This document shows, piece by piece, positions 32,622 through 40,608 of a stretch of DNA of 49,167 nucleotides (the first letter of the stretch is position 1; each line of letters starts with the position of its first letter). Both the position numbers and the translations under genes were made by a program. The stretch covers positions 1-49,167 of the forward strand of contig JBBEAX010000001.1 in the NCBI GenBank assembly GCA_040882645.1. The letters run 5' to 3'. This DNA comes from JAUYIV01 sp040882645. Its GTDB lineage: Bacteria > Actinomycetota > Acidimicrobiia > Spongiisociales > UBA11373. The notes under the pieces are model-generated. The model did not search any database, was not told the DNA's origin, and saw only the letters and a list, made by a program, of their open reading frames with translations.

Positions 32622-33619
32622 CCACTGACGAACGCCCCATCCTCGAGGTTCGCGATCTGCGGACCTATTTCCATACGCGCAACGGCGTCGTCAAGGCCGT
32701 GGACGGGGTGAGCTTCGAGGTGCGCCGCGGCGAGATACTCGGAATCGTCGGTGAGTCGGGCTGTGGCAAGAGCGTCACCTCACTGTCGCTGATGCGGCTG
32801 GTGCCCAAGCCCGGTCGCATCGAAGAGGGATCGAGCGTCACCTTCGACGGCCGGGACATCTTGAACATGTCGTCGAAGGAACTGGAGGGTCTGCGGGGAG
32901 AGCACGTTTCGATGATCTTCCAGCAGCCGACTTCGGCCTTGAACCCGGTGACCCGCGTCGGTGTGCAGATCTCCGAGGTCTTCGAGATCCACCGTGATCT
33001 CAGCCGCAAAGTTGGTGTTGAGAAGGCCAAGGAGATGCTGACGACGGTCGGCATTCCCGATGTCGACCGTCGGGTGGACTCCTACCCGCACGAGTTCTCG
33101 GGAGGCATGGCCCAGCGGGTGATGATTGCAATGGCGCTGGCGTGCGAGCCGGACCTCCTCATCGCCGACGAACCTACGACGGCCCTCGATGTCACGATCC
33201 AGGCCCAGATCCTCGACCTGATGCGCAACCTGCAGAAGAACCTCAACACCGCGACGATCCTCATCACCCACGACCTGGGCATCGTCGCCGAGATGGCCGA
33301 CCGGATCGCGGTCATGTACGCCGGGCAGATCGTCGAGGAGGCGGACGCCGTCACCCTGTTCGAAGAGCCGAAGCACCCTTACACCCAGGGACTCATCGGA
33401 TCGGTACCGGTGCTGGGGACCGTCAAGGACCTGCTCGCCACGATCCCCGGGATGGTTCCCGACCTGATCGACCTGCCGGTGGGATGTCGTTTCGCCGACC
33501 GGTGCAAAGCCCGGGTCGAGAACAACTTGACGATCTGTACCGAGGTGGAGCCCGAGTTGCTTCAGGTTGGCGAGGGACACCGAGCCCGGTGCTGGCTGTA
33601 CTCGGAGGACCGCCGATGA
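32618..33619 (+). CDS. ABC importer ATPase, DppD-type
   Basis: A 333-residue ATPase. Walker A GESGCGKS at 45-52, the Q-loop in FQQPTSALNPV, signature FSGGMAQR, Walker B LLIADEP with TTALDVT, and the C-terminal oligopeptide-transporter extension with three cysteines (CRFADRCKARVENNLTIC), which may bind an iron-sulfur cluster as in known DppD/DppF. It powers import together with the next subunit. ATGA overlaps join it to both neighbours. Confidence 0.92.
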   Translation: MTTDERPILEVRDLRTYFHTRNGVVKAVDGVSFEVRRGEILGIVGESGCGKSVTSLSLMRLVPKPGRIEEGSSVTFDGRDILNMSSKELEGLRGEHVSMIFQQPTSALNPVTRVGVQISEVFEIHRDLSRKVGVEKAKEMLTTVGIPDVDRRVDSYPHEFSGGMAQRVMIAMALACEPDLLIADEPTTALDVTIQAQILDLMRNLQKNLNTATILITHDLGIVAEMADRIAVMYAGQIVEEADAVTLFEEPKHPYTQGLIGSVPVLGTVKDLLATIPGMVPDLIDLPVGCRFADRCKARVENNLTICTEVEPELLQVGEGHRARCWLYSEDRR

Positions 33620-34626
33620 GGGAGGTGCTGGTCAGCGTCAAGGAACTCGTCAAAGACTTTCCGGTGAAGGGTGGCATCCTCCGGCGGACGGTCGCCAACG
33701 TCCGGGCGGTCGACGGAGTCGACCTCGAGATCCGGCGCGGCGAGTCAGTCGGCTTGGTCGGCGAGTCGGGCTGTGGCAAGACGACCCTGGGACGGATGCT
33801 GGTGCGGCTGATAGAGCCGACTTCGGGTTCGATCGAGTTCGACGGCGTCGACATCGCCAGCCTCGAAGGCGAGCAGCTCAAGAAGATGCGGCAGCGCATC
33901 CAGTTCATATTCCAGGACCCGTACTCGTCGCTCGATCCACGGGCACCGGTGGGGGCAAGCATCGCCGAGGGGTTGAAGATCCACGGCGTCACCGACCCCG
34001 ACGAGCGGCACCAGCGCGTGATCGGGATGATGCGCCTCGTCGGTCTCGAGGCGTATCACACCGATCGCTTTCCCCACGAGTTCTCGGGTGGCCAGCGGCA
34101 GCGGATCGGAATCGCCCGGGCGCTCATCCTGCGGCCTGACTTCGTGATCGCCGACGAGCCGGTGTCTGCCCTCGACGTCTCGGTGCAGGCCCAGGTTCTC
34201 AACCTCCTCACCGAGTTGCAGAAGGAGCTCGAGCTGACGCTTCTGTTCATCGCCCATAACCTGGCGGTGGTGGAGCACATCAGCGACCGGGTGGCGGTGA
34301 TGTACCTGGGCGACATCGTCGAGATCACCGATCGGGAGACGCTCTATCGGGCTCCCGCCCACCCGTACACCGAGGCGCTGCTGTCGGCGATCCCGGTGCC
34401 CGACCCGACGCTGCGCCGCAAGCGCATCCTGCTCGAGGGGGACGTCCCCAGTCCGCTGAATCCGCCCGCCGGCTGCCGCTTCCACCCCCGCTGCCCGATT
34501 GCGGTCGACGGTGTCTGCGACGTCGAGGTGCCCACGCTGCTGCCCGTCCCCGGGACCGCCGACCACCTGGCCTCATGCCACCTCCGCACCGGTGCCTACC
34601 AACACCTCGACCCGGTGGGGAAGTAG
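33616..34626 (+). CDS. ABC importer ATPase, DppF-type
   Basis: A 336-residue ATPase starting MREVLVSVKELVKDFPV. Walker A GESGCGKT at 49-56, Q-loop in FQDPYSSLDPRAP, signature FSGGQRQRIGIARAL, Walker B FVIADEP with VSALDVS, and cysteine-bearing C-terminus (CRFHPRCPIAVDGVCD). A longer frame beginning at 33142 overlaps the DppD gene in another reading frame and was rejected; the ATGA overlap at 33616-33619 marks the true start. Last gene of the importer operon, followed by a GC-rich hairpin region. Confidence 0.92.
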   Translation: MREVLVSVKELVKDFPVKGGILRRTVANVRAVDGVDLEIRRGESVGLVGESGCGKTTLGRMLVRLIEPTSGSIEFDGVDIASLEGEQLKKMRQRIQFIFQDPYSSLDPRAPVGASIAEGLKIHGVTDPDERHQRVIGMMRLVGLEAYHTDRFPHEFSGGQRQRIGIARALILRPDFVIADEPVSALDVSVQAQVLNLLTELQKELELTLLFIAHNLAVVEHISDRVAVMYLGDIVEITDRETLYRAPAHPYTEALLSAIPVPDPTLRRKRILLEGDVPSPLNPPAGCRFHPRCPIAVDGVCDVEVPTLLPVPGTADHLASCHLRTGAYQHLDPVGK

Positions 34627-34635
34627 CCGGGCGGC

Positions 34636-34793
34636 CTCTCCCCCCGAAGGGGGGAGTACGGGGACCCCGCGGGTTCCTTGGGGAGGGGGCCGTGCGGCGG
34701 CCCCGCGCGTCTCGGCGCGTCAGGCAGCCGCACGGCCCCTCCGTCACCGCCTGCGGCGGCGCCACCTCCCCCTGCGGGGGAGGAAACGCGGTC
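34636..34793. repeat. GC-rich intergenic hairpin repeat, copy 2
   Basis: Contains CTCCCCCCGAAGGGGGGAG (34638-34656), then an inner inverted repeat with GGGGCCGTGCGGC on the left (about 34685-34698) and GCCGCACGGCCCC on the right (34727-34739), and ends with the unit GCCACCTCCCCCTGCGGGGG at 34761-34780, then AGGAAACGCGGTC. The ending matches copy 3 with one base difference. It fills the gap between the convergent ATPase and cyclase genes and may terminate both. Confidence 0.75.
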
Positions 34794-34869
34794 GCCACCG
34801 CCGCCACTCTCGCTCTGCAGGGATCCACCGAAGAGGAACAGTTCGAATGAGGCCATCGTCGGCCGGGCG

Positions 34870-36213
34870 CTAGGGCTCGACCGAATAGAGGACGATCGGG
34901 GCGTCGACGTTCTTCAGCTTTCGCTCCCCGAGAGACACCGCCTTGAGACCCTGCTTGTTCCTGACGTTGGCGTACACGACGTCCGAGATGCCGATCTCGC
35001 CCGCTCCCACCTCGGCTTGGATCCGGGAGGCGATGTTCACCCCGTCGCCGTGAACGTCCCCGTCGCCGTGGATCACGTCGCCGAGATGGATCCCGATCCT
35101 CAACTGGAACCGGCCGTCTTCGGCGACCCCGCGTTGGACTGCCCTGGCACATGCCACGGCATCAGACGCCGAGTCGAAGCTGGCCAGCATGCCGTCCCCG
35201 AGGTCGCGCAGCAGGCGGCCGCGTTGTGATCCAAACGCCTCGCGATGGATGGCGGAATTGGCCTCGAGGATCTCCATCGTGGCCGCCTCATCGGCGCTCA
35301 TGAGCGCGGTGAACCCGACGATGTCGGAGAAGAAGATCGCCGCCAGACGGTGTTCCTGTCGGCGCGGGCCTGCTCTGCGTATCGCCTCGTCGAGGAAGTG
35401 GCGCTTGCCGTTGAGGGCATTCCGGTGCTCGTCTCTGGAGAGGATGTTCTCGTCCAGCTGGAAGTCGGTACGCAGGAGGTTGTCGAAGAACGCTTCGAGA
35501 CGCGCCGTGCTCGCCATCACGTTCTCGCGCATGAAGCGTGTGTCGATGTTGATGCAGATCGCTCCCACCAACCCGTAATCGGGGCGGAAAATGGGGATCG
35601 TGGTGCATTTGAACTGCCGCGTTCCGATGTTCAACTCGTAGTTGATCTTGTCCTCTCCGCGCTGTCGGCGGGTCTTCAGGTCGAGCACGAGATTGGTGGC
35701 GCCGCTTCCGGTCGACCGGCCCGTCACTTCGGCGTTCTCTATGACCACCAACGACCGCGACGGGTTGACGAGATTGTGGAGGAGAATCTCGATCCCGGTG
35801 TTCGGGAACGAGCGGCCAATGTGGTGGACGATGCGCCTGAAATTCTCGAGGAAGGTGTCGTTCTCGCTGACCACGGCATCGCCGCCGTACATGGAGTACA
35901 GCTCCTTGTACCGCTTGAGCCGGTCGCTGGGGAACGTCTCTCGCACAAGATTCTGCTCGCCGATCACAATGAGCTCTCGGGCGGCGCGGTCGTTGCGCTC
36001 CCGGAGCAGGTGGGACAACCCCTCGTCGAAGGCGTCGGGGTCGAAGGCGACGTGACCGTTGGCGTCGACCGAGAAAGGATAGAAGGGGTACTCCTCGAGG
36101 CGGCGAGCCGTATCCGGCTGTCTGTCGGCCCGGCGGCGCGTGGCTCGCCTCCCGAAAAGGTACGCAGCGGCGGCGGCTGCGACTATCCCGACGACGGTGA
36201 GAGCGGTGCTCAT
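34870..36213 (-). CDS. Class III adenylate/guanylate cyclase with YheO-type PAS domain
   Basis: A 447-residue protein with one N-terminal membrane helix (about 4-20), an intermediate helical region, a PAS domain of the YheO type at about 125-225 (GIEILLHNLVNPSRSLVVIE, NAEVTGRSTGS, LVGAICINID), and a class III cyclase domain from about 285. Metal residues are D297 in FFSDIVGF and D340 in LGDGM; VNIASR holds the transition-state pair. The usual substrate Lys position is Arg (R336). The PAS domain may sense a metabolite and set cyclic nucleotide levels. GGAGGAC lies unusually close to the ATG. Upstream longer reading is rejected as it runs into repeat DNA. Confidence 0.85.
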   Translation of the reverse strand: MSTALTVVGIVAAAAAAYLFGRRATRRRADRQPDTARRLEEYPFYPFSVDANGHVAFDPDAFDEGLSHLLRERNDRAARELIVIGEQNLVRETFPSDRLKRYKELYSMYGGDAVVSENDTFLENFRRIVHHIGRSFPNTGIEILLHNLVNPSRSLVVIENAEVTGRSTGSGATNLVLDLKTRRQRGEDKINYELNIGTRQFKCTTIPIFRPDYGLVGAICINIDTRFMRENVMASTARLEAFFDNLLRTDFQLDENILSRDEHRNALNGKRHFLDEAIRRAGPRRQEHRLAAIFFSDIVGFTALMSADEAATMEILEANSAIHREAFGSQRGRLLRDLGDGMLASFDSASDAVACARAVQRGVAEDGRFQLRIGIHLGDVIHGDGDVHGDGVNIASRIQAEVGAGEIGISDVVYANVRNKQGLKAVSLGERKLKNVDAPIVLYSVEP

Positions 36214-36291
36214 GTCCTCCCGGTTGGTCGAGGGCTGCACCGCCAACCTACACCGGTGACTGATCCTTACCCATCGCCCCGGCGCCGGATG

Positions 36292-36346
36292 GCCCCTCCG
36301 TCTCGCTTCGCTCGCCACCTCCCCCTGCGGAGGAGGAAACGCGGTC
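36292..36346. repeat. GC-rich intergenic hairpin repeat, copy 3 (short)
   Basis: CCCCTCCGTCTCGCTTCGCT then GCCACCTCCCCCTGCGGAGG at 36314-36333 and AGGAAACGCGGTC: the end of copy 2 with one change. It lies in the divergent gap between the cyclase and the flavoenzyme gene; so the repeat is not simply a terminator. Adjacent at about 36366-36391 is CGCATCGCGAATCGCGAATT, a short-word iteration. Confidence 0.7.
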
Positions 36347-36426
36347 CAGCGCACTGACTCGTTCTGTCGCATCGCGAATCGCGAATTGCGGGGCGAGCGA
36401 AGCGAGCCCTTTCATCGAGCCCCTCT

Positions 36427-36432
36427 TACACT
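36427..36432 (+). promoter_or_regulatory. Likely -10 box of a leaderless gene
   Basis: TACACT ends eight bases before the ATG at 36441, the right distance for transcription to begin at or near the start codon. No ribosome site is present. Confidence 0.45.
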
Positions 36433-36440
36433 CTGCCCCC

Positions 36441-37691
36441 ATGACCCGTGACACCGCCGACGTGGTGATCATCGGAGCCGGAATCATCGGCCTGTCGATC
36501 GCCCACCAGATCAGCCGCCGCGACCGGCTCCGGATTGTGATCCTCGAGAAGGCGTCGAACGTCGCCGAGGGGTCGACGGGCGCATCGTCAGCGATTCTCC
36601 GTCAGCGGTACACCCACACCGAGGCGATCCTCATCGCCCGGGACGGGCTGCGGGCCCACCGCAATTGGGGGGCCTATACAGGTCTGGAGGAGCCCCGGGC
36701 GCTTTTCCACCACTCCGGGGTGCTCTGGATGATGGCCGAGGTTCGGCAGGTCGTGGAGCGCGACCGGGATCGGATGATCTCGCTGGGCATCGACGCCGAG
36801 GTCCTCGATGCCGATGGAGTGCGTTCTCGATTCCCCGCCCTGTCGACGTGCAATGCGCCGTTCGACCTCAGCGGCGAGACCGAGCACGTCTGTGTCGATC
36901 ACGACGCCTTTCTCTACGAGGGTGACAGCGGATTCTTCGATCCGGTGAGCGCCGCCCAGGATCTCCTCGAGGTCGTTCGCAACGCGGGTGTCGAGGTGCG
37001 GTTCCAGACCGAAGTCACGGCGATCCGGACCTCGAACGGCCGCATCGACGGGGTCGATCTGGCCGATGGCTCATCGGTGGATACACCGGTGGTGGTGAAT
37101 GCCGCCGGACCCTGGGCCGCCCGCATTGCCACGATGGCCGGCCTCGACTGGAAGTGGACGATCCGCCCCATACGCGCCCAGGTGATCTACCGGGAGTGGC
37201 CGCGGGATCTGGTTCCCGGCCCCCTGCCGGTGCTGGGCGACTCGTCGGCGGGGATCTACCTGCGGCCTGAGGCGAGCGGGCAGCAGATTCTCGTCGGTTC
37301 CATCCTCCACGAGGACGAGCAGGAGGTGGTCGAGGATCCGGACCGCTTCAACAACAACGTCGACGCCTCATTCCGTGACACCAAGATCCACGCACTCCAC
37401 CACCGGATCCCGGCGCTCCCGTACCGGGGACAGATCACCGGGCTGGCGGGCATGTACACGATGAACGTCGAAGACGTCCACCCGATCGTCGGGCCAACCG
37501 CGATCGAAGGGTTCATCGTGGCCAACGGGTTCTCAGGTCACGGGTTCAAGGAGTCGCCTGCGGTCGGCTCGATGATCGCCCGCTTCCTCACCGGCGCCCC
37601 GGCGGACGAGTGGGACACCGAGGCGCCAATGGAGTTCCTCTCGATCGACCGAGAGCCAATCGAACTGGCGGACACGACGGTGCTTGCTTAA
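36441..37691 (+). CDS. FAD-dependent oxidoreductase of the DAO family (sarcosine oxidase beta-like)
   Basis: A 416-residue flavoprotein. The dinucleotide-binding motif is VVIIGAGIIGLSIAHQISRR (residues 8-27), followed by ILEKASNVAEGSTGASSAIL with the FAD-linked segment, and near the C-terminus NVEDVHPIVG and NGFSGHGFKESPAVG, hallmarks of the glycine/sarcosine oxidase branch. These oxidise N-methylated or free amino acids, giving an imine and an aldehyde. Substrate unknown; it precedes the molybdenum-hydroxylase genes on the opposite strand. Likely leaderless. Confidence 0.88.
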   Translation: MTRDTADVVIIGAGIIGLSIAHQISRRDRLRIVILEKASNVAEGSTGASSAILRQRYTHTEAILIARDGLRAHRNWGAYTGLEEPRALFHHSGVLWMMAEVRQVVERDRDRMISLGIDAEVLDADGVRSRFPALSTCNAPFDLSGETEHVCVDHDAFLYEGDSGFFDPVSAAQDLLEVVRNAGVEVRFQTEVTAIRTSNGRIDGVDLADGSSVDTPVVVNAAGPWAARIATMAGLDWKWTIRPIRAQVIYREWPRDLVPGPLPVLGDSSAGIYLRPEASGQQILVGSILHEDEQEVVEDPDRFNNNVDASFRDTKIHALHHRIPALPYRGQITGLAGMYTMNVEDVHPIVGPTAIEGFIVANGFSGHGFKESPAVGSMIARFLTGAPADEWDTEAPMEFLSIDREPIELADTTVLA

Positions 37692-37695
37692 GAAG

Positions 37696-37850
37696 AGTCG
37701 CTGACAGTCGCTACCAGTCGCTACCAATCGCTACCGGCTGTAGCGATTGTCAGCGATTGTCAGCGATTGTCAGCGATTGTCAGCGATTGTCAGCGATTGT
37801 CAGCGATTGGTAGCGACTGTTTTGGTAGCGACTGTTTTGGTAGCGATTCT
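37696..37850. repeat. Tandem and inverted AGCGATTGT-word repeat array
   Basis: Seven units of a 10-base word (CAGCGATTGT, first unit TAGCGATTGT, last CAGCGATTGG) run from 37741 to 37810. Before it GTCGCTACCA-type words are iterated (37697-37734), and after it come two GGTAGCGACTGTTTT units, so the flanks pair with each other. The array forms the end of the molybdenum-hydroxylase large subunit gene (codons for SLPKQSLPKQSLPIADNR). It is the most regular repeat in the window. Confidence 0.85.
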
Positions 37851-40147
37851 GCCCGCATTTCCCGCCACACCTTCTCGGGGGTGAACGGCGGCTTGGTGAG
37901 CCGGATCCCGATGGCGTGGTAGACGGCGTTGGCGATCGCCGGGAGGGGTCCGTTGATGCCGATCTCGGCGATCGACTTCGCTCCCATCGGGCCGGTGGGC
38001 TCGTAGGACTCGACGAGGAACACCCGGATCGGGGGCAGGTCGAGGGGGCCGGGGAGCTGGTAACGGGCCAGGTCGGGGTTCTTGGTCCGGCCCTCGGAGG
38101 TGAATTCCATCTGCTCGGTCAGCGCGTACCCGATGCCGTTGGCGATCGCTCCCTCCACCTGGCCCTCGGCGAGCCGGGGATTGATTGCGGTCCCACAGTC
38201 GACGGCGCAGACGTAGTCGAGCAGGCGGATGAATCCGGTCTCGAGGTCGACCTCGACCTCGACGAAGGTGGCCGTGAATGGCGGCGGCGAACCCTCAGGG
38301 ACGCAAGAGGCAGTCGCGCCGATCTGAGCAGGATCGGGTCCATAGAAGGAGCGCCGGCCGATGGCGGCGAGGTCGAGGCCGGCGGCCCCGTCTTCGGTGG
38401 AGACTTTGCCGTCGGCGAGATGAAGCGACTCTGCGTTCACGCCGAGCGCCGACGCCGCCACTTCGACGATCTGCTGTCGCACATCCTCGGCTGCCGACTC
38501 GACGGCCCGCCCCGATACGTACGTGGTCGATGACGCGTAGGCGCCGACGTCGAACGGGGTCAGATCGGTGTCGGATGAGTAGACCACGATCGAGTCGAGG
38601 GGCACTCCGAGTACCTCGGCGGCGATCTGGCCGAGGATGGTGTCAGACCCGGTGCCGAGGTCGGTGGCTCCCACCAGGAGGTTGAACGAACCGTCGTCGT
38701 TCATCTTGATGGTGGCCGCTGCCATGTCGATCAGCGGAATGCCGGATCCCTGCATTTGGATCGCCATCCCCACCCCGCGGCGTGTTGGGCCCGTGTCCGG
38801 TGGCCGGGCGCGTTTCGCGTGCCACCCGAACCGGGCGGCCCCCACGCTGATGCACTCCTCCAGTTCGCACGAGGAGATGGTGTACGGCACACCCTTCCGT
38901 CCTTCGCCGAGTTCCTCGAAGATTGGCGATGTCTCACCTGTCCTGATGTGATTGCGGCGCCGCAGCTCCACCGGGTCCAGATCGAGCCGTTCGGCCAGCT
39001 GGTCCATCGCGGTCTCGAGGGCGAATGACCCCTGGGTCGCCCCGTACCCGCGGTAGGCACCGGCGACCGGAAGGTTGGTGTACACCGTCTTTCCATCGAA
39101 TCGGATATGGCGCGCCCGGTTGTAGAGGGGAAGGGTCTTCGACCCCACGTTGGAGAGCACCGTCAGAGCGTGCGCGCCGTATGCGCCGGTGTTCGAGATG
39201 ACCTCCATCTCGATCGCGTCGAGGACGCCCATGGCGTCGGCGCCGAGCCGCATCGCCAACCGCATCGGGTGCCTGGTGCGCGACGAGATGAATTCCTCCT
39301 TGCGAGTGAACTCGAGGAGCGCTGGCCGGCCGGTGCGCATCGTCACCATCGCCACGATGTCCTCGATCAGCACTTCCTGCTTGGCGCCGAAGCCGCCGCC
39401 GATACGCGGCTTGATGACCCGCAGCCGGTGAATCGGCACGTCGAGAAGCCGGGCGACGATCCGACGTACATGAAATGGCACCTGGGTGCTGGTGACGATG
39501 ATGATGCGGCCCTCGTCGTCGAGGTGGGCAAAGGCGACGTGGGGCTCCAAGGGCGCGTGCTGGGCGTACTGCGTTTCCACGACGGTTTGGACGACGATCT
39601 CGGCATCTTCGAGAGCGGCACGGGCGTCGCCGACGATGGCGGACACCACGGAGGCGATGTTGCGCTGGGCGTCCCAGATGTCGAGCGCGTCTTCCTCGTC
39701 GTGGATCACCGGTGCGCCGGGAGCGAGCGCGGCATCGATTGACAGGACGGCCGGCAGATCTTCGTAGTCGACCTCGATCAGCGCGGCGGCGGCCCTTGCT
39801 GCGGCGCGGGTTTCCGCGGCCACGGCGGCGACCCGGTCGCCGACAAAACGCACCTTGGTGTCGAACATTCGAGTGTCGTACGGACTCGGCTCGGGATACC
39901 CCTGCCCCGCGGTGGTGTAGCGAGTCGGCGGAGTGTTCAAATGGGTGAGGACACAGGCGACCCCCGGGGCGGCTTCGGCCGCGGTGGTATCGATACTGTG
40001 GATGCGGGCATGCGGCCGCGGACTCGTCAGCAGAGCGATATGGAGGGCGTCGGCCGGAACCATGTCGCCCACGAATACCGGCTTGCCGGTGACCAGCGAC
40101 CTCCCATCGACCCGGCGTTCAGACTCCCCGACGACGTTGAACTTCAT
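37790..40147 (-). CDS. Molybdenum hydroxylase large (Mo-cofactor) subunit, xanthine dehydrogenase family
   Basis: A 785-residue protein of the xanthine dehydrogenase/aldehyde oxidase family. Cofactor motifs are GGGFGAK at 250-256, GAYRGYG at 363-369 and GAKSIAEIG, with the catalytic glutamate at 728. The size fits separate-subunit CoxL/XdhA-type enzymes. It hydroxylates carbon next to nitrogen in purines or other heterocycles; the actual substrate is not shown. ATG at 40147 overlaps the stop of the iron-sulfur subunit (ATGA). The last 18 residues are encoded by the AGCGATTGT-word repeat and are an unusual tail. Confidence 0.9.
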   Translation of the reverse strand: MKFNVVGESERRVDGRSLVTGKPVFVGDMVPADALHIALLTSPRPHARIHSIDTTAAEAAPGVACVLTHLNTPPTRYTTAGQGYPEPSPYDTRMFDTKVRFVGDRVAAVAAETRAAARAAAALIEVDYEDLPAVLSIDAALAPGAPVIHDEEDALDIWDAQRNIASVVSAIVGDARAALEDAEIVVQTVVETQYAQHAPLEPHVAFAHLDDEGRIIIVTSTQVPFHVRRIVARLLDVPIHRLRVIKPRIGGGFGAKQEVLIEDIVAMVTMRTGRPALLEFTRKEEFISSRTRHPMRLAMRLGADAMGVLDAIEMEVISNTGAYGAHALTVLSNVGSKTLPLYNRARHIRFDGKTVYTNLPVAGAYRGYGATQGSFALETAMDQLAERLDLDPVELRRRNHIRTGETSPIFEELGEGRKGVPYTISSCELEECISVGAARFGWHAKRARPPDTGPTRRGVGMAIQMQGSGIPLIDMAAATIKMNDDGSFNLLVGATDLGTGSDTILGQIAAEVLGVPLDSIVVYSSDTDLTPFDVGAYASSTTYVSGRAVESAAEDVRQQIVEVAASALGVNAESLHLADGKVSTEDGAAGLDLAAIGRRSFYGPDPAQIGATASCVPEGSPPPFTATFVEVEVDLETGFIRLLDYVCAVDCGTAINPRLAEGQVEGAIANGIGYALTEQMEFTSEGRTKNPDLARYQLPGPLDLPPIRVFLVESYEPTGPMGAKSIAEIGINGPLPAIANAVYHAIGIRLTKPPFTPEKVWREMRAESLPKQSLPKQSLPIADNR

Positions 40148-40608
40148 CGGGCGCCTCGCATCCTGGCGGCGGCTTCCAGGATCGCCTCGATGGGTTTTAC
40201 GTAACCGGTGCATCTGCAGTAATTGCCGGCGAGTGTCTCGCGGACCTCGTCTTCAGTGGGATCGGGTGTGTGCTCGAGAAGGTCGAGCGCGGTGAGCAGC
40301 ATCCCGGGGGTGCAGAAGCCGCATTGAACTGCTCCCGCGTCGAGCGACGCACTCTGCAACGGGTGCAGGTCGTCGGTCGCGAGGCCCTCGATTGTGCGGA
40401 TCTCCCGACCGTCGGCTTTGGCGGCGAAGACCAGGCAGGCGTTTACCGCGCGGCCATCGAGCAGGACAGCGCACGACCCGCAGTCGCCGCGGTCACAGCC
40501 GTTCTTGACGCTGGTGTACTCGCTGCGGCGGAGCACATCCATCAGGCTCTCGCCGGGTTCGATGTCGACCTCGGTGCGCCGCCCGTTCACAGATATCGCG
40601 ACTCTCAC
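40144..40608 (-). CDS. Molybdenum hydroxylase small subunit, two [2Fe-2S] clusters
   Basis: A 154-residue protein with the plant-ferredoxin-like cluster C38, C43, C46 and C58 (NGCDRGDCGSC, VNAC) and the helical cluster C96, C99, C131 and C133 (CGFCTPG, NYCRCTGY). It passes electrons between the molybdenum and FAD subunits. The GTG at 40608 has GGGAGG upstream and overlaps the stop of the FAD-subunit gene (GTGA); a longer frame from 40638 lacks a ribosome site. Confidence 0.93.
   Translation of the reverse strand: MRVAISVNGRRTEVDIEPGESLMDVLRRSEYTSVKNGCDRGDCGSCAVLLDGRAVNACLVFAAKADGREIRTIEGLATDDLHPLQSASLDAGAVQCGFCTPGMLLTALDLLEHTPDPTEDEVRETLAGNYCRCTGYVKPIEAILEAAARMRGAR

Noticed and set aside
37741..37810. 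CRISPR-like array
   Set aside because: Units are 10 bases with no spacers, so it is a simple tandem repeat.
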